NCBI RefSeq assembly: GCF_005405345.1
Contig: NZ_BJDW01000003.1
Span: 143,119 to 207,118 of the forward strand
DNA length: 64,000 nt
Direction: 5' to 3'
Source: Enterococcus viikkiensis
Lineage (GTDB): Bacteria; Bacillota; Bacilli; Lactobacillales; Enterococcaceae
Below, piece after piece: positions 23,558 to 36,184 of this stretch. Below the pieces are notes generated by a model. The model had not been told where the DNA came from. It did not search any database and saw only the letters and a program-made list of their open reading frames with translations. Numbering within the stretch: the first letter of the stretch is position 1; the number at the start of each line of letters is the position of its first letter. Both the position numbers and the translations under genes were made by a program.

Positions 23558-24010
23558 TTATTCTTCCACCACGTGAACCTTAATAATCCCTTCAACTTCT
23601 GGATGAAGTTTAACGGGGACTTTCGTATAACCTAACGTGCGGATAGGATTTTCCAATTCGATTTTGCGTTTATCTAGCTTCAAATCAAATTGCTTCTTCA
23701 AGCCTTCAGCAATTTGTTTTGACGGGATCGAACCGAATAATCGGCCATCCTCGCCACCTTTAGCTTTAATTTCAACGACGGTTGTTTCTTTTGCTAAAAA
23801 GTCAGCCAACTCATTGGCTTCGGTTAACACTTCAGCCGCTTTTTTATCTTGCGCTTTTTTCTGTCCACTTAACTCAGAAATACTGCTTTTATTTGCTTCC
23901 TTCGCTAAGTTATTTTTCAACAAATAATTTTGTGCATAACCTGTTGGGACTTCTTTAATATCGCCCTTTTTCCCTTTACCTTTAACGTCTTGCAAAAAAA
24001 TTACTTTCAT
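23558..24010 (-). CDS. rplI: 50S ribosomal protein L9
   Basis: A 150-residue ribosomal protein with the N-terminal rRNA-binding domain ([20 protein letters not shown] and [13 protein letters not shown]), a long charged connecting helix (about 40-75) and a C-terminal domain with [14 protein letters not shown]. The ATG overlaps the TGA of gdpP (ATGA), implying coupled translation. The gdpP-rplI-dnaB order is conserved in bacilli and enterococci. Confidence 0.97.
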   Translation of the reverse strand: MKVIFLQDVKGKGKKGDIKEVPTGYAQNYLLKNNLAKEANKSSISELSGQKKAQDKKAAEVLTEANELADFLAKETTVVEIKAKGGEDGRLFGSIPSKQIAEGLKKQFDLKLDKRKIELENPIRTLGYTKVPVKLHPEVEGIIKVHVVEE

Positions 24011-25971
24011 TCTTCTGTCCCCTCCGTTAATTGCTTATTAATAGCTTCTAGCAGTTGTTCTTTTGCTTGAGCGATCGTACTGTCAGATAACTGTGTCGCT
24101 GCATTGGTAAAATGACCACCGCCGCCTAACATTTCCATTACCACTTGGACATTAATCGTCCCAGAACTACGTGCGCTGATAGCTATGACGCCATCCGTCC
24201 GCTTAATGATAACGAATGCCGCGTTGATATCCGCCATCGACAAAAGTGTATCCGCCGTTTTTGCTGCAGTGACACTATCAAATTCTTGATTATCTGTACC
24301 TGTAGCGACAACGATATCATCTCTAATATATTCACTTTCACCCACTAGCTTACTAATCTCTAAATAGGATTGAATATCGGTACTCAATAAATATTGTACT
24401 AAAGAAGCATCCGCTCCACAAGTCTTTAAATAACTAGCGACATCAAATGTTCGAGCAGTCGTTCGGACGGCAAAATTTTTCGTATCGACAGTAATCCCAG
24501 CAAGTAGCAAAGTAGCTTCCATCTTACTCATCCGCTGTCCTTCATTGCTTTCAAACTGAATCAGTTCCGTCACTAGTTCAGATGCTGAAGAGGCCGATGA
24601 TTCAATATAGGTCAGTAAAGAATTCTCAGGAAACTCCTCTCCTCTACGATGATGATCAATAATGACAATATTCTCAAACTGTTCATACAACTCTTGGTCA
24701 ATTGATAAAGACGGTCGATGATAGTCCACCATTACTAACAAATCACCTGGTTTTCGCGATTTTTTAGCAGCATCAGGAGAGATCAACAGTTCTTCCAACT
24801 CACCATTTCCATGAATCTCTTCTAAGCAACGTTCCACATCCGGGATGGTTTCTTCTTCGTTAATCACGATACGTACTTTTTTATCATGGTAACGCGCGAG
24901 ACAAGCCACGCCAAATGCCGAACCAATCGCATCCATATCAGGAAAACGGTGTCCCATCACAAAAACATTACCCGTTTGGTTAAATACATTTTTTAAAGCC
25001 GTTGACATCGCCCTTGAGCGTACCCGTGTCCGTTTTGCGGCACTGGCTGAGTTTCCGCCATAGAAGACCGGCTTTTGGTCTTCCGCAGCATTTTTCACCA
25101 CCACTTGATCGCCCCCACGAACCAAAGCGATATCCAAATTACTCTGAGCCTCATCACCGATTACTTCCAATGACTCTGCTCCATAACTAATTCCCATACT
25201 GACAGTAATCAACATGTCTTGTTTCTCAGCAGACACTCGAATATGTTCCAATAAATCAAAATTATTTTCGATCATTTTTTCTAAATCATCATACCGTGCA
25301 AAAATGAAAAAACGCTCGGCATTTACACGTTTGTAGAAAATCCGATAGGAATCCATCCAATCAGAAATAATCGTTGTAATAAATGAATTCAGATTTGAAA
25401 CTTCTTTATCATCTCTACGATCAATCACATCATCATAATTGTCAACCGACAAGATTCCAACAACCGCTTGTTGCTGTTTCTCTTTGTTTTCTAGTACATA
25501 TTCCTTCGTAATATCAATTAAATAAACGACTCGTTTTTCTTTATCTAATTCAAAATGATAGAGAATATCATTTATTTTATAAATACTTTTGCCTTTTTCC
25601 GCTCGTTGCAATAATTCATTTACCATATCTTGCTGATCTGCTTGTGACAAATGCTGCACTTTTTCAGTGATCGCAGGATTCATCCAAGTAAAGTTTTGCG
25701 ACTCATCCCAAGCAATAATTCCTACGGGCATATCAACAGACACATAGTCCATTGCTTCTTGTGCTTTGCTTGAAGCGTACTGGATCTTTTGTTGATTAGT
25801 TAACTCGATCCGATTACGTAAAGCAATGGTATAAACCCATAGTAAAAGATCGATTATTATAACAATTGCCGCTGTCCACACAGTGAAGGGTAGCAAAAAA
25901 ACGGCCGTTAATTGAATTAACAGTAAACAGAATAATAAAAAGGACCACTTTAAACGAGGATTCTTTTTCAT
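24007..25971 (-). CDS. gdpP: Cyclic-di-AMP phosphodiesterase
   Basis: A 654-residue membrane protein that hydrolyses c-di-AMP to pApA. Two transmembrane helices lie within residues 10-50; then come a PAS-like domain (about 80-150), a degenerate GGDEF domain (about 175-300) and the DHH/DHHA1 catalytic module (about 340-650). The DHH signature is in [15 protein letters not shown]; further metal ligands are in [12 protein letters not shown] and MVDYHRPS. The C-terminal [10 protein letters not shown] is the DHHA1 motif. The ATGA overlap with rplI indicates an operon. Confidence 0.95.
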   Translation of the reverse strand: MKKNPRLKWSFLLFCLLLIQLTAVFLLPFTVWTAAIVIIIDLLLWVYTIALRNRIELTNQQKIQYASSKAQEAMDYVSVDMPVGIIAWDESQNFTWMNPAITEKVQHLSQADQQDMVNELLQRAEKGKSIYKINDILYHFELDKEKRVVYLIDITKEYVLENKEKQQQAVVGILSVDNYDDVIDRRDDKEVSNLNSFITTIISDWMDSYRIFYKRVNAERFFIFARYDDLEKMIENNFDLLEHIRVSAEKQDMLITVSMGISYGAESLEVIGDEAQSNLDIALVRGGDQVVVKNAAEDQKPVFYGGNSASAAKRTRVRSRAMSTALKNVFNQTGNVFVMGHRFPDMDAIGSAFGVACLARYHDKKVRIVINEEETIPDVERCLEEIHGNGELEELLISPDAAKKSRKPGDLLVMVDYHRPSLSIDQELYEQFENIVIIDHHRRGEEFPENSLLTYIESSASSASELVTELIQFESNEGQRMSKMEATLLLAGITVDTKNFAVRTTARTFDVASYLKTCGADASLVQYLLSTDIQSYLEISKLVGESEYIRDDIVVATGTDNQEFDSVTAAKTADTLLSMADINAAFVIIKRTDGVIAISARSSGTINVQVVMEMLGGGGHFTNAATQLSDSTIAQAKEQLLEAINKQLTEGTEE

Positions 25972-26031
25972 CGTCGGCCTCCTAACAGTGTAATTTTATC
26001 ACAAACTCTTTTATCAGGCGACTTTATTGAA

Positions 26032-26047
26032 TGTTTCACGTGAAACA
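26032..26047. other. parS site (perfect consensus)
   Basis: TGTTTCACGTGAAACA, the 16-bp palindrome bound by ParB/Spo0J, between gdpP and the rpsR terminator. ParA and ParB are encoded at 51.9-53.5 kb. Confidence 0.93.
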
Positions 26048-26048
26048 A

Positions 26049-26081
26049 AAAAGAGACCTCAAAAATTTGAAGTCTCTTGTG
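26049..26081 (-). terminator. Terminator of the rpsF-ssb-rpsR operon
   Basis: On the minus strand AAGAGACTTCA pairs with TGAGGTCTCTT around an AAATTTT loop and is followed by TTTTTG. The parS palindrome abuts it. Confidence 0.82.
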
Positions 26082-26090
26082 ATAATTTGA

Positions 26091-26327
26091 TTATGCTTCT
26101 TCTGATACGAAGGCTAATAACCCCATGATACGAGCGCGTTTAATAGCAATCGTTAATTTACGTTGGTTTTTAGCACTTGTTCCAGTTACACGACGAGGTA
26201 AAATTTTACCACGTTCGCTAATGAAACGTTTTAATAATTCGATGTTTTTGTAATCGATGTATTCGATATGATTAGCAGCAATATAGTCTACTTTACGACG
26301 TTTGCGACCTCTTCTTTGTTGTGCCAT
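26091..26327 (-). CDS. rpsR: 30S ribosomal protein S18
   Basis: A 78-residue, strongly basic S18. [36 protein letters not shown] is the S6-contacting core, and the C-terminal [11 protein letters not shown] is typical. It is the third gene of the rpsF-ssb-rpsR operon, 23 bases after ssb. It binds S6 in the 30S platform. Confidence 0.97.
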   Translation of the reverse strand: MAQQRRGRKRRKVDYIAANHIEYIDYKNIELLKRFISERGKILPRRVTGTSAKNQRKLTIAIKRARIMGLLAFVSEEA

Positions 26328-26350
26328 TCCGTTTCCCTCCTATTCAATTG

Positions 26351-26857
26351 TTAGAATGGTAAATCATCATCTGAAATGTCGATTGAGGATCCACTAAATG
26401 GATCTGAATCTCGATCGAAGTCAGGCATAGTGTTCTTAGCTGACTGAGAGGATTGATTACTATTGTTGTTAAAATTATTTCCTCCACCTTGGAAGCTATC
26501 ATTAGAATTTGGGTTCTGTTGACGTTGTTCATTAGCAGAACGAGATTCCAATAATTGGAAGTTCTCAGCAACAACTTCGGTCACATAGACACGTTGTCCT
26601 TGCTGATTTTCATAATTTCTGGTTTGGATACGGCCAGTCACACCTAAAAGAGTTCCTTTGCGCGCATAATTAGCTAAAGTTTCAGCAGATTTCCGCCAAA
26701 TCACACAATTGATAAAGTCTGCTTCGCGATTTCCGCTTTGATTCGTAAAATTACGATTCACAGCCAAAGTAAACGTTGCAACACCTGTCCCATTTGCAGT
26801 ATAACGTAAATCAGGATCCTTTGTTAAACGACCAACTAGTACAACATTATTAATCAA
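26351..26857 (-). CDS. ssb: Single-stranded DNA-binding protein
   Basis: A 168-residue SSB. An OB fold (about 1-105) starts [20 protein letters not shown] and includes [21 protein letters not shown]; a flexible Asn/Gln/Ser-rich linker follows (about 110-150). The acidic tip DISDDDLPF recruits replication and repair partners. It lies between rpsF and rpsR in the conserved operon, so its supply is linked to ribosomal-protein control. A parS site lies in the 44-base gap after rpsF. Confidence 0.97.
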   Translation of the reverse strand: MINNVVLVGRLTKDPDLRYTANGTGVATFTLAVNRNFTNQSGNREADFINCVIWRKSAETLANYARKGTLLGVTGRIQTRNYENQQGQRVYVTEVVAENFQLLESRSANEQRQQNPNSNDSFQGGGNNFNNNSNQSSQSAKNTMPDFDRDSDPFSGSSIDISDDDLPF

Positions 26858-26884
26858 AGTAAAGCCAGCTCCCTTCTCGTCAAT

Positions 26885-26900
26885 TGTTTCACGTGAAACA
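26885..26900. other. parS site (perfect consensus)
   Basis: A second TGTTTCACGTGAAACA, in the rpsF-ssb gap just after the rpsF stop codon and 853 bp from the first. Confidence 0.93.
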
Positions 26901-26901
26901 A

Positions 26902-27204
26902 TTATTCTTCAATCTTAACGATCATGTGACGAATAATATCGTCATTGATTTTTGCAAGACGATCGAATTCGTTAACTGCAGCAGCTGTTGTTGGTGCAGT
27001 TGCATTGACGATATGGTAGATACCTTCACGGAATCCGTTCATTTCGTACGCGAAACGGCGTTTTTCCCAATCTTTTGAATCGATAATTTCAGCGCCATTA
27101 TCTTTCAAGATTGTATCGAAACGTTCTACTAAAGCAGTTTTTGCTTCTTCATCAATGTTCGGACGAATGATGTATGTGATTTCATACTTCGTGTTTTGAC
27201 TCAT
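26902..27204 (-). CDS. rpsF: 30S ribosomal protein S6
   Basis: A 100-residue S6: [20 protein letters not shown] is the first strand and helix, and [17 protein letters not shown] the central strands that bind S18 and rRNA. GGAGG precedes the ATG. It is the first gene of the rpsF-ssb-rpsR operon, separated from gyrA by a terminator and a 150-base leader. The leader contains a GCTCTTAAA/TTTAAGAGC hairpin near 27231-27253; in other bacteria the S6:S18 complex represses such leaders, but I could not confirm its CCG motif. Confidence 0.97.
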   Translation of the reverse strand: MSQNTKYEITYIIRPNIDEEAKTALVERFDTILKDNGAEIIDSKDWEKRRFAYEMNGFREGIYHIVNATAPTTAAAVNEFDRLAKINDDIIRHMIVKIEE

Positions 27205-27348
27205 TGATTTTCACCTCCCTATGGACTATAAGGCTCTTAAATTTTTTAAGAGCAAGGAGAGCGATCTAAAAATATATAGACTACTCACAAATATTCATTA
27301 TACATAATCGTCTTACAAAAATCAAATGTTTCTTTTCTATAAGTTACG

Positions 27349-27376
27349 AAAAAAGGCTGGGATTTCTCCCAGCCTT
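27349..27376 (-). terminator. Terminator of gyrA
   Basis: AAGGCTGGGA/TCCCAGCCTT, a 10-bp stem with a 4-base loop, followed on the minus strand by six T residues. Confidence 0.92.
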
Positions 27377-27386
27377 TCAAATATTC

Positions 27387-29879
27387 TTATTCTTCCGTCT
27401 CATTCGGTGTTTCTTCAAGTACTTCTTGGCTCTCAAGAGCTTCGACTTCCTCTTCTTTTTCAACAATTGCCATCGTCGCAACTTTCGTATTTTCTTCCAT
27501 CTTCATCAGACGAACACCTAATGTTGCACGACCGGTTTGCGAAACACTAGCTACGTTGAAACGAATAATGACACCACGATTGGTCACTAAAAGAATATCT
27601 TCATCGCCATTAACTGTTGTTAAACCAGCTAACGGACCATTCTTTTCTTTCACGTTCGCCGTCTTGATTCCCTTACCGCCACGGCCTTTAATTGGATATT
27701 CAGCAGCTTTTGTCCGTTTTCCGTAGCCTTTTTCGGTAATTACTAAGACTTCTTGGTTTTCTTTCAGAACGGCTGAACCAATGACATAGTCTTCATCCCG
27801 TAGACGAATCCCCCGTACACCGCTGGCCGTACGGCCCATATCACGAACCGCTTGTTCTTTAAATGTTGCAGAATAACCATCGTGCGTACCGATAATGATC
27901 GTTTCATCGCCTTCTGTCGACATAACGTTGACTAATTCATCGCCTTCACGTAAACCGATAGCGATCAAACCATTGGCCCGAATGTTTGAAAAGGCCGTAA
28001 CAGTCGTTCGTTTTACCGTTCCATTTTTCGTAACAAAGAATAAGAAATGGCCGTCTTCGGCTTGCCCGTTGACTGAGATCACAGCTTGAATAGTTTCATT
28101 AGAATCAATTCCTAGCAAGTTAATGATTGGAATCCCCTTAGCTGTCCGTCCATATTCAGGAACTTCATAGCCCTTCGCCCGATATACCCGACCACTGTTA
28201 GTAAAGAACAGTAGCGTGTCATGCGTAGAGCAAGAAATCAGTGTTTTCACAAAATCATCATCGTGAATGCCCATCCCTTGAACACCACGCCCACCACGAC
28301 GTTGTGCGCGGAACTCGCTTGAAGCAAGACGTTTGATATAGCCATTGTTAGTCAATGTAATAACAACGTCTTCCTCTTCGATCAAGTCTTCGTCCTCCAA
28401 GCTCAAGACTTCGCCGACGAGTAGTTCTGTGCGGCGATTGTCGCCAAACTTAGTAGCCACTTCCGCTAATTCTGTGCGGATGATTTCCACCACACGCTCA
28501 GGACGCGCTAGAATGTCGTCTAAGTCGTTAATCGTCTTTAATAGCTCTTGGTATTCGTTTTCGATTTTCTCGCGTTCTAAGCCTGTTAAACGGCGTAAAC
28601 GCATATCTAGGATTGCTTGTGCTTGTCGATCCGATAATTCAAACCGTTCAATCAAAGTAGCCTTAGCGATATCGTCCGAAGCTGAACTGCGAATCGTCGC
28701 AATAATTTCATCAATGTGGTCTAGCGCAATTCGTAAGCCTTCTAGAATATGTGCCCGTGCTTCCGCTTTTTTCTTATCAAAGATAGTCCGACGAGTAATG
28801 ACAATTTTTTGATGCTCGATGTAGTTTTCCAAGATTTGTTTTAAATTTAAAATTCGTGGAATACCTTTTTCAATCGCTAGCATGTTGAAACTAAAGGATG
28901 TTTGAAGTGAAGTCAGCTTATATAAATTGTTCAAGATGACAGATGCACTCATATCCCGACGAACTTCGATCACAATCCGCATGCCTTCACGTGACGTTTC
29001 ATCCCGTAAATCTGTGATTCCTTCAATCCGTTTGTCTCGATGCAATTCAGAAATACGTTCGATCAGTTTCGCTTTATTGACCATATATGGCAATTCCGAA
29101 ACGAGGATCCGTTCCTTGCCATTTTTTTGTTCCTCAATCTCAACTTTTGCCCGTACAGTGATCGAGCCTTTCCCTGTTTCATAAGCCCGACGAATACCAG
29201 ATTTCCCCATCACTAAGCCGCCTGTTGGAAAATCTGGTCCAGGAATGACGTCCATCAACTCCTGTGTTGTTGCGTCAGGATTTTCCATCAACAATTCGAT
29301 TCCGGCTGACACTTCCCGCAAGTTATGAGGTGGAATATTAGTTGCCATTCCGACTGCGATCCCCGTTGCCCCGTTCACTAATAAGTTAGGAAAACGTGCT
29401 GGTAAAACTTCCGGTTCTTGCTCGCTATCATCATAGTTTCCTTGAAAATCAACGGTATCTTTATTGATATCTCGCAGCATTTCCATAGCGATCTTACTTA
29501 GACGTGCTTCGGTATAACGCATCGCTGCTGCTCCGTCACCATCGACAGAACCAAAGTTTCCGTGTCCATCCACTAACATATTTCGATAGCTGAAGCTTTG
29601 GGCCATCCGAACCATTGATTCATAAATTGCACTGTCACCGTGGGGGTGGTATTTACCCATAACATCCCCGACGATCCGTGCTGATTTCTTATGTGCTTTA
29701 TCTGGTGTTACGCCTAATTCATTCATCCCATACAATATCCGACGGTGAACAGGTTTCAGTCCGTCCCGGACATCGGGAAGCGCCCGTGCTACGATAACGC
29801 TCATTGCATAATCAATGAAGGATTCACGCATCTCACTAGTTAGATTGACGTCATGTATATTCTCTCTTCGATCTTCCAA
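27387..29879 (-). CDS. gyrA: DNA gyrase subunit A
   Basis: An 830-residue gyrase A, the breakage-reunion subunit. The start is placed at a TTG six bases after AGGAGG, which makes the protein begin [17 protein letters not shown] and puts the catalytic Tyr at position 122 (AMRYTEAR), as in E. coli numbering; an ATG 33 bases upstream (29912) lies before the RBS. In the quinolone-determining region Ser83 and Glu87 (HGDSAIYE) are wild-type. Six C-terminal beta-pinwheel repeats carry the GyrA box ([11 protein letters not shown]) near 520. An acidic tail ([18 protein letters not shown]) ends the protein. It lies downstream of gyrB. Confidence 0.96.
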   Translation of the reverse strand: MEDRRENIHDVNLTSEMRESFIDYAMSVIVARALPDVRDGLKPVHRRILYGMNELGVTPDKAHKKSARIVGDVMGKYHPHGDSAIYESMVRMAQSFSYRNMLVDGHGNFGSVDGDGAAAMRYTEARLSKIAMEMLRDINKDTVDFQGNYDDSEQEPEVLPARFPNLLVNGATGIAVGMATNIPPHNLREVSAGIELLMENPDATTQELMDVIPGPDFPTGGLVMGKSGIRRAYETGKGSITVRAKVEIEEQKNGKERILVSELPYMVNKAKLIERISELHRDKRIEGITDLRDETSREGMRIVIEVRRDMSASVILNNLYKLTSLQTSFSFNMLAIEKGIPRILNLKQILENYIEHQKIVITRRTIFDKKKAEARAHILEGLRIALDHIDEIIATIRSSASDDIAKATLIERFELSDRQAQAILDMRLRRLTGLEREKIENEYQELLKTINDLDDILARPERVVEIIRTELAEVATKFGDNRRTELLVGEVLSLEDEDLIEEEDVVITLTNNGYIKRLASSEFRAQRRGGRGVQGMGIHDDDFVKTLISCSTHDTLLFFTNSGRVYRAKGYEVPEYGRTAKGIPIINLLGIDSNETIQAVISVNGQAEDGHFLFFVTKNGTVKRTTVTAFSNIRANGLIAIGLREGDELVNVMSTEGDETIIIGTHDGYSATFKEQAVRDMGRTASGVRGIRLRDEDYVIGSAVLKENQEVLVITEKGYGKRTKAAEYPIKGRGGKGIKTANVKEKNGPLAGLTTVNGDEDILLVTNRGVIIRFNVASVSQTGRATLGVRLMKMEENTKVATMAIVEKEEEVEALESQEVLEETPNETEE

Positions 29880-30000
29880 ATTGATCCTCCTAGCTCGTAT
29901 TAAGGTATTCATTTTTCTTAAAACGAAAAATGAATCTTGTTCTCATCACTTATCTCGTTTCTCTAAACACGTAAACGTGTAGGAAAAACCGATAGCCTCA

Positions 30001-31950
<1,950 letters not shown>

Positions 31951-33069
31951 CTATGTCTCTTTCCTTTCTATCTGTCCTTGCTGGACGTAAAAAATATCCG
32001 GATGGACCGTCATTTTGCCTTTGACGTGATTTAAAGTGGTCGTAGTTAAAAAAGTCTGCACTTTATTTTCAATCGTCTCTAATAAATGGATCTGACGACT
32101 ATCATCTAATTCGCTCATGACATCATCTAAAAGTAAGATCGGATATTCTCCTGTTTCTTCTTTCATTAAATCAATCTCTGCTAATTTGACACTTAAAGCA
32201 GTCGTTCGTTGCTGGCCTTGCGACCCATAGGTCTGAACATTCTGTTGATTGACCATAAAGATCAGGTCATCTCGATGAGGCCCTAAAAAAGTATTGCCCT
32301 TGAAGATTTCTCGTTTACGATTTTTTACTAATTCATTCATAAATACGGTCCGAATCGCTTCAACCGCTTCACTCTCTATAGGGATGCTGGCATCATATTG
32401 AATCGCCAGCGTCTCTTTTTGATTCGTAATCTTACTATGAAGATCGTTCGACCAATATTCCAGTTTTTTAATGAACTGCAACCGATTAGCCAGCACTTTG
32501 CTGCCAAAATCTACTAGCTGTTCTGTCAAAATATCCAGATAAATTTCATCGGTTTGTTTCTTTTCAGAAAGCTGCTTCAAATAAAGGTTACGCTGCTTCA
32601 AGGTCTGCTGATATTGTGCCAAATCATAAAGATAAACGGGATTGATCTGACCTAACTCCATATCAATAAAGCGGCGGCGCATTTGTGGGCTGCCCTTGAC
32701 TAAGGAAAGATCTTCTGGCGCAAATAAAATGACATTCAGCTGGCCAATATAACTACTTAACTTCTTTTGTTCGATGTGGTTGACTTTTGATTTTCGACCT
32801 TTTTTAGTCAACAGCAGCTCCAACTCCAATTCGCTGGTTCCTCGTTCGATCCGCCCTTTGATCTGAGCAAAATCTTCGTGCCAGCCGATCAATTCTTGTT
32901 CACTGCTGGTTCGATGACTGCGAGTCAAAGCCAAAACATAGATGCTTTCTAAGAGATTGGTCTTGCCTTGTGCATTCTCCCCTAAAAAAATATTCAATCG
33001 ATTGGGAAAAGCTAATGAAAGCTCGGAGTAGTTGCGATAATTTCTCAACTCAAGCTTATTCAGCCGCAT
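31951..33069 (-). CDS. recF: DNA replication and repair protein RecF
   Basis: A 372-residue SMC-like ATPase that loads RecA at gaps with RecO and RecR. Walker A is FLGENAQGKTNLLES (about 28-42); the ABC signature is in TYGSQGQQRTTALSVKLAE (about 300), followed by Walker B YPILLLDDVMSELD. The helical arm lies between. The start overlaps the end of yaaA by 14 bases. It belongs to the dnaA-dnaN-yaaA-recF-gyrB-gyrA block. Confidence 0.96.
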   Translation of the reverse strand: MRLNKLELRNYRNYSELSLAFPNRLNIFLGENAQGKTNLLESIYVLALTRSHRTSSEQELIGWHEDFAQIKGRIERGTSELELELLLTKKGRKSKVNHIEQKKLSSYIGQLNVILFAPEDLSLVKGSPQMRRRFIDMELGQINPVYLYDLAQYQQTLKQRNLYLKQLSEKKQTDEIYLDILTEQLVDFGSKVLANRLQFIKKLEYWSNDLHSKITNQKETLAIQYDASIPIESEAVEAIRTVFMNELVKNRKREIFKGNTFLGPHRDDLIFMVNQQNVQTYGSQGQQRTTALSVKLAEIDLMKEETGEYPILLLDDVMSELDDSRQIHLLETIENKVQTFLTTTTLNHVKGKMTVHPDIFYVQQGQIERKET

Positions 33070-33304
33070 CTTGTTCTTCCTTATTTTTGACCATAAAAAA
33101 AGTTCCTACCTCAGGAATCTCAATCATCATTCCTGGATAGAGCTTTCGGCCGCGGCGATTTTCCAGCTCGCCATCTACAAATACAGTTTCCTCCGCTAAG
33201 AACCATTTGGCCTGTCCTCCGCTAGAGATCAAATTGATCTCTTTTAATAACTGGCCTAGCGTCATAAACTCTGTTTCCAAAAAAATTTTTTGTTTCACAT
33301 TCAT
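33056..33304 (-). CDS. yaaA: S4-domain RNA-binding protein YaaA
   Basis: An 82-residue S4 domain protein. FMTLGQLLKEINLISSGGQAKWFLAEETVFVDGE is the S4 fold, and the C-terminal RRGRKLYPGMMIEIPEVG is typical. In bacilli a protein of this family acts in late assembly of the large ribosomal subunit. It overlaps recF by 14 bases and is encoded between dnaN and recF, its conserved position. Confidence 0.93.
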   Translation of the reverse strand: MNVKQKIFLETEFMTLGQLLKEINLISSGGQAKWFLAEETVFVDGELENRRGRKLYPGMMIEIPEVGTFFMVKNKEEQDAAE

Positions 33305-33421
33305 CCCTCATTTTCATTTCAGAAACTCCTCTCCATTATACCCTTTTTAAAGGAAGAAAACAAATGAACTCGTTGTATTTTTCGATTTAAGAAGTTCTGA
33401 GGCATTTTAATTAATTTACTC

Positions 33422-33467
33422 AAAAAAAAGTAAAAGGTCTTAAAATCGATTTTAAGACCTTTTACTT
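33422..33467 (-). terminator. Terminator of dnaN: perfect 40-base palindrome
   Basis: AAGTAAAAGGTCTTAAAATC followed by its exact reverse complement (33428-33467), with seven or more T residues after it on the minus strand. Long uninterrupted arms without a spacer are unusual. Confidence 0.85.
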
Positions 33468-33538
33468 GAATTCTGTTTGTTTACATCCTTGTTTCATATT
33501 TTTCGAAAATTCTGTGAAACGCTTGAAAAAACACTTAG

Positions 33539-34669
33539 TTAGTTCGTTCGAACTGGAGTGATTAATTGAATAAAGGATACGTCCCCTTCGCTAGGCTCCA
33601 ATGTAAATGGACGGATCGCTGAAATAAATTGAATCTTGATACTCATATCTCCAAAAGCCCGTAAAGCGTCTTTCATGTAATCAGGATTAAAGGAAATCTC
33701 TAAGGGGTCTCCGCTAACTTGTTCGTAAACCAATTCTTCTTCTACTTTCCCGATTTCAGGCGAGTTGCCGTAAAGAATGACAGAGTTATCCGCAATTGCT
33801 AGTCGAACGATATTGTTTCTTCCTTCATGAGAAAGCAAAGAAGCCCGTTCAATCGCAGCTAAAAAGGTTGGTACAGAAAAAGTTAGTTCTGTATTGAAGC
33901 TTGACGGAATCAAACGATTGGTATCCGGATAGTTGCCTTCTAGTAAACGAGAATAGAAATACATCGTTGGTGTTTTAAACAATACTTGGTTTTCCATGAT
34001 GCTGATTTCGACTTCTGCTTCTTCGTCTGATAACGAACGCGACAATTCTACTAAGCTTTTACCTGGAATCACAATATCAAAATCATTATTCGCATTTTCA
34101 ATCGGAACAACGCGTTGGCTCAGACGATGAGAGTCGGTCGCGACTGCTAATAGCTTTCCGTTAGACATCGTAAAATGAACACCGGTCAAAATGGGACGAC
34201 TTTCATGTTGAGAAACAGAAAAGACCGTTTCCCCAATTAACTTTGTCAACATGTGGACAGGTAATTTTAATTGGTTTTGTTCTTCAACAACCGGTAGATG
34301 TGGATAATTATCGGCGTCTAATCCATTCACTGTAAAGTGAGCAGCCCCTGAAGTAATCAAAACCTGATGATTTTCTTGAACTTCTAGCGTAAAGGTATTT
34401 TCTGGTAAACGGCGAATGATTTCACTAAAGAAACGTGCTTGTAAAACAATCGTTCCTGTTTGACTGATTTGTAACTCTGCTTTTTCATCATCTACAGCTA
34501 AAAAAGTTTCAATTGAGATATCCGCATTACTACCAGTTAAATTTAATCCTTCTTGAGTTAATTCGATTTTTACCCCAGTTAAGATCGGGATTGTCGTTTT
34601 TGTTGAGATAGCTCGCTGAACAGTTTGTAATTCTTGAATAAAGCGGGAACGATTAATCGTAAATTTCAT
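33539..34669 (-). CDS. dnaN: DNA polymerase III beta sliding clamp
   Basis: A 376-residue ring-forming clamp with three structurally similar domains. MKFTINRSRFIQELQTVQRA opens the first; LTGVKIELTQEGLNLTGSNADIS and SRPILTGVHFTMSNGKLLAVATDSHR mark the first and second; the C-terminus SFIQLITPVRTN forms part of the partner-binding site. It tethers polymerase to DNA. It follows dnaA after a 159-base gap that holds DnaA boxes and the unwinding element. GGAG precedes the ATG. Confidence 0.97.
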   Translation of the reverse strand: MKFTINRSRFIQELQTVQRAISTKTTIPILTGVKIELTQEGLNLTGSNADISIETFLAVDDEKAELQISQTGTIVLQARFFSEIIRRLPENTFTLEVQENHQVLITSGAAHFTVNGLDADNYPHLPVVEEQNQLKLPVHMLTKLIGETVFSVSQHESRPILTGVHFTMSNGKLLAVATDSHRLSQRVVPIENANNDFDIVIPGKSLVELSRSLSDEEAEVEISIMENQVLFKTPTMYFYSRLLEGNYPDTNRLIPSSFNTELTFSVPTFLAAIERASLLSHEGRNNIVRLAIADNSVILYGNSPEIGKVEEELVYEQVSGDPLEISFNPDYMKDALRAFGDMSIKIQFISAIRPFTLEPSEGDVSFIQLITPVRTN

Positions 34670-34693
34670 AATGAAACTCCTTTTTATTTATTT

Positions 34694-34724
34694 AAGTTAT
34701 ATAAGTAATAAAAGTAGTAGGGCC
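34694..34724. other. Origin unwinding element: AT-rich region with DnaA-trio-like repeats
   Basis: On the minus strand, after the DnaA boxes, GGCCCTACTACTTTTATTAC runs into TTATATAACTT. The GGCC followed by CTA CTA CTT TTA TTA CTT triplets resembles the basal origin unwinding module (GC-rich stretch plus DnaA-trios) described for Bacillus subtilis. Confidence 0.7.
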
Positions 34725-34749
34725 TGTTGATCATGTGGAAAAAAAGAAT

Positions 34750-34828
34750 AAAAGCTTGCTGCAAAAGGTTTTCCACTTGTGGATAAGGTGTGGATAAAAC
34801 GAAGCTTTTAGCTTGGGATTTCCACAGG
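34750..34828. other. DnaA-box cluster between dnaA and dnaN (oriC, dnaN side)
   Basis: Two perfect DnaA boxes in tandem on the minus strand, TTATCCACA spaced by CC, are seen on the plus strand as TGTGGATAA near 34779 and 34790; degenerate boxes (TTTTCCACT, TTTCCACAG) flank them. Their orientation and distance to the trio element fit helicase-loading at this half of oriC. Confidence 0.85.
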
Positions 34829-36154
34829 CTAACCTAACAGTAGATTTTTGATTTCGGCAATTTCTTGTTGCGTGCTACTATCAGTTTTCATTAATTGCCT
34901 GATTTTTTCGTGTGCGTGGATGACGGTGGTATGGTCTTTACCACCAAATTCAGCACCAATTTTAGGTAGAGAACTTTCGGTCATTTCTCGAGCTAAATAC
35001 ATGGCGATTTGTCGTGGGACAACAATTGCTTTGACTCGTTTCTTCCCTTTTAGATCCTTGACTTGAATGTGATAAAACTTAGCGACTTCATCTTGGATCT
35101 TACTGATGGATAATTGCGTGTTGCTAGTGCCTTTTAGACTTTTTAAGGCATCTGCTGCGATACTTGTTGTAATATCGGCGTTATTCATAGTAGCAAAAGC
35201 TTGTACTCTGACCAGCGCACCTTCTAATTCGCGGATATTTGAATCAATCTGGCCAGCAATATAACTTAAGGTGTCGTCTGGAATCTCCAGCTTTTCAGCC
35301 TGCGCTTTTTTCCGTAAAATCGCTGTTCTAGTCTCAAGATCGGGCGGTGTAATATCGACCGATAGGCCCCAGGCAAAGCGGGAAACCAACCGTTCTTGCA
35401 GTTTAGGAATTTCGTTTGGCAGACGGTCACTAGTTAAGACAATTTGTTTATTTTCATTATATAAATTTTCAAAAGTATGGAAAAATTCTTCCTGAGTCGC
35501 CTCTTTATCAGCAAAAAATTGAATATCATCGACTAATAGCAGATCAACTTTGCGGTATTCTTGGCGAAATTCTTCCGAGGTTTTATTTTTAATGGAATTA
35601 ATAAAATCATTTGCAAAGGTCTCGCTAGAAACGTATTTAACTTTTGCTTGTGGATTGATGGCTAACATTTGATGGCCGATTGCGTGCATCAAATGGGTTT
35701 TCCCTAAACCAACGCCTCCATAAAAGAAGAGCGGATTGTAAATAGAACCTGGTTCTTCCGCAACAACTAGCGCGGCAGCATGAGCCATCTGGTTTCCTTT
35801 CCCAATAACGAAGGTATCAAACGTATATTTTGGATTCAGTAAGGCCCGCTTGGTTAATTCTATTTTGGGTGGTTCGTCTTTTTCCACAATACTAACTGGT
35901 GGTGCCTCATCAGGTGTAACGAAGAGCGGCATGATTTCGTCACCGGTTAATTTGAAGCCGATCTCGACGATTTTGGCAGCTAGATGTTTTTCCCAGTAGT
36001 CTTTATGCAAATCACTGGTAACTTCGATGGTTAGTTGATTATTTGTCAATGTTAAGGGTTTAGCACTGCCTACCCAAGCATCATAACTGGCAGGATTGAG
36101 GTCATGCTTGTAGCTGTCCTTCAATTCCTGCCAGAAAGTGTCCAATGAGGTCAA
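34829..36154 (-). CDS. dnaA: Chromosomal replication initiator protein DnaA
   Basis: A 441-residue initiator ATPase. Domain I (about 1-80) is followed by a short linker, and the AAA+ core begins near 105 with [19 protein letters not shown] and contains Walker [10 protein letters not shown] and Walker [10 protein letters not shown]. The C-terminal DNA-binding domain carries the signature [17 protein letters not shown]. Translation begins at TTG (36152-36154), eight bases after AGGAGG; no ATG is closer. DnaA boxes lie on both sides of the gene, so self-regulation is expected. Confidence 0.96.
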   Translation of the reverse strand: MTSLDTFWQELKDSYKHDLNPASYDAWVGSAKPLTLTNNQLTIEVTSDLHKDYWEKHLAAKIVEIGFKLTGDEIMPLFVTPDEAPPVSIVEKDEPPKIELTKRALLNPKYTFDTFVIGKGNQMAHAAALVVAEEPGSIYNPLFFYGGVGLGKTHLMHAIGHQMLAINPQAKVKYVSSETFANDFINSIKNKTSEEFRQEYRKVDLLLVDDIQFFADKEATQEEFFHTFENLYNENKQIVLTSDRLPNEIPKLQERLVSRFAWGLSVDITPPDLETRTAILRKKAQAEKLEIPDDTLSYIAGQIDSNIRELEGALVRVQAFATMNNADITTSIAADALKSLKGTSNTQLSISKIQDEVAKFYHIQVKDLKGKKRVKAIVVPRQIAMYLAREMTESSLPKIGAEFGGKDHTTVIHAHEKIRQLMKTDSSTQQEIAEIKNLLLG

Positions 36155-36184
36155 ATAATTCGCCTCCTATATTAATAAAATTCA

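Noticed and set aside
28345..28812. Long open frame opposite gyrA
   Set aside because: Serine/arginine-rich shadow of the gyrA coding strand, with no RBS or family resemblance; similar shadows opposite many genes were also dropped.
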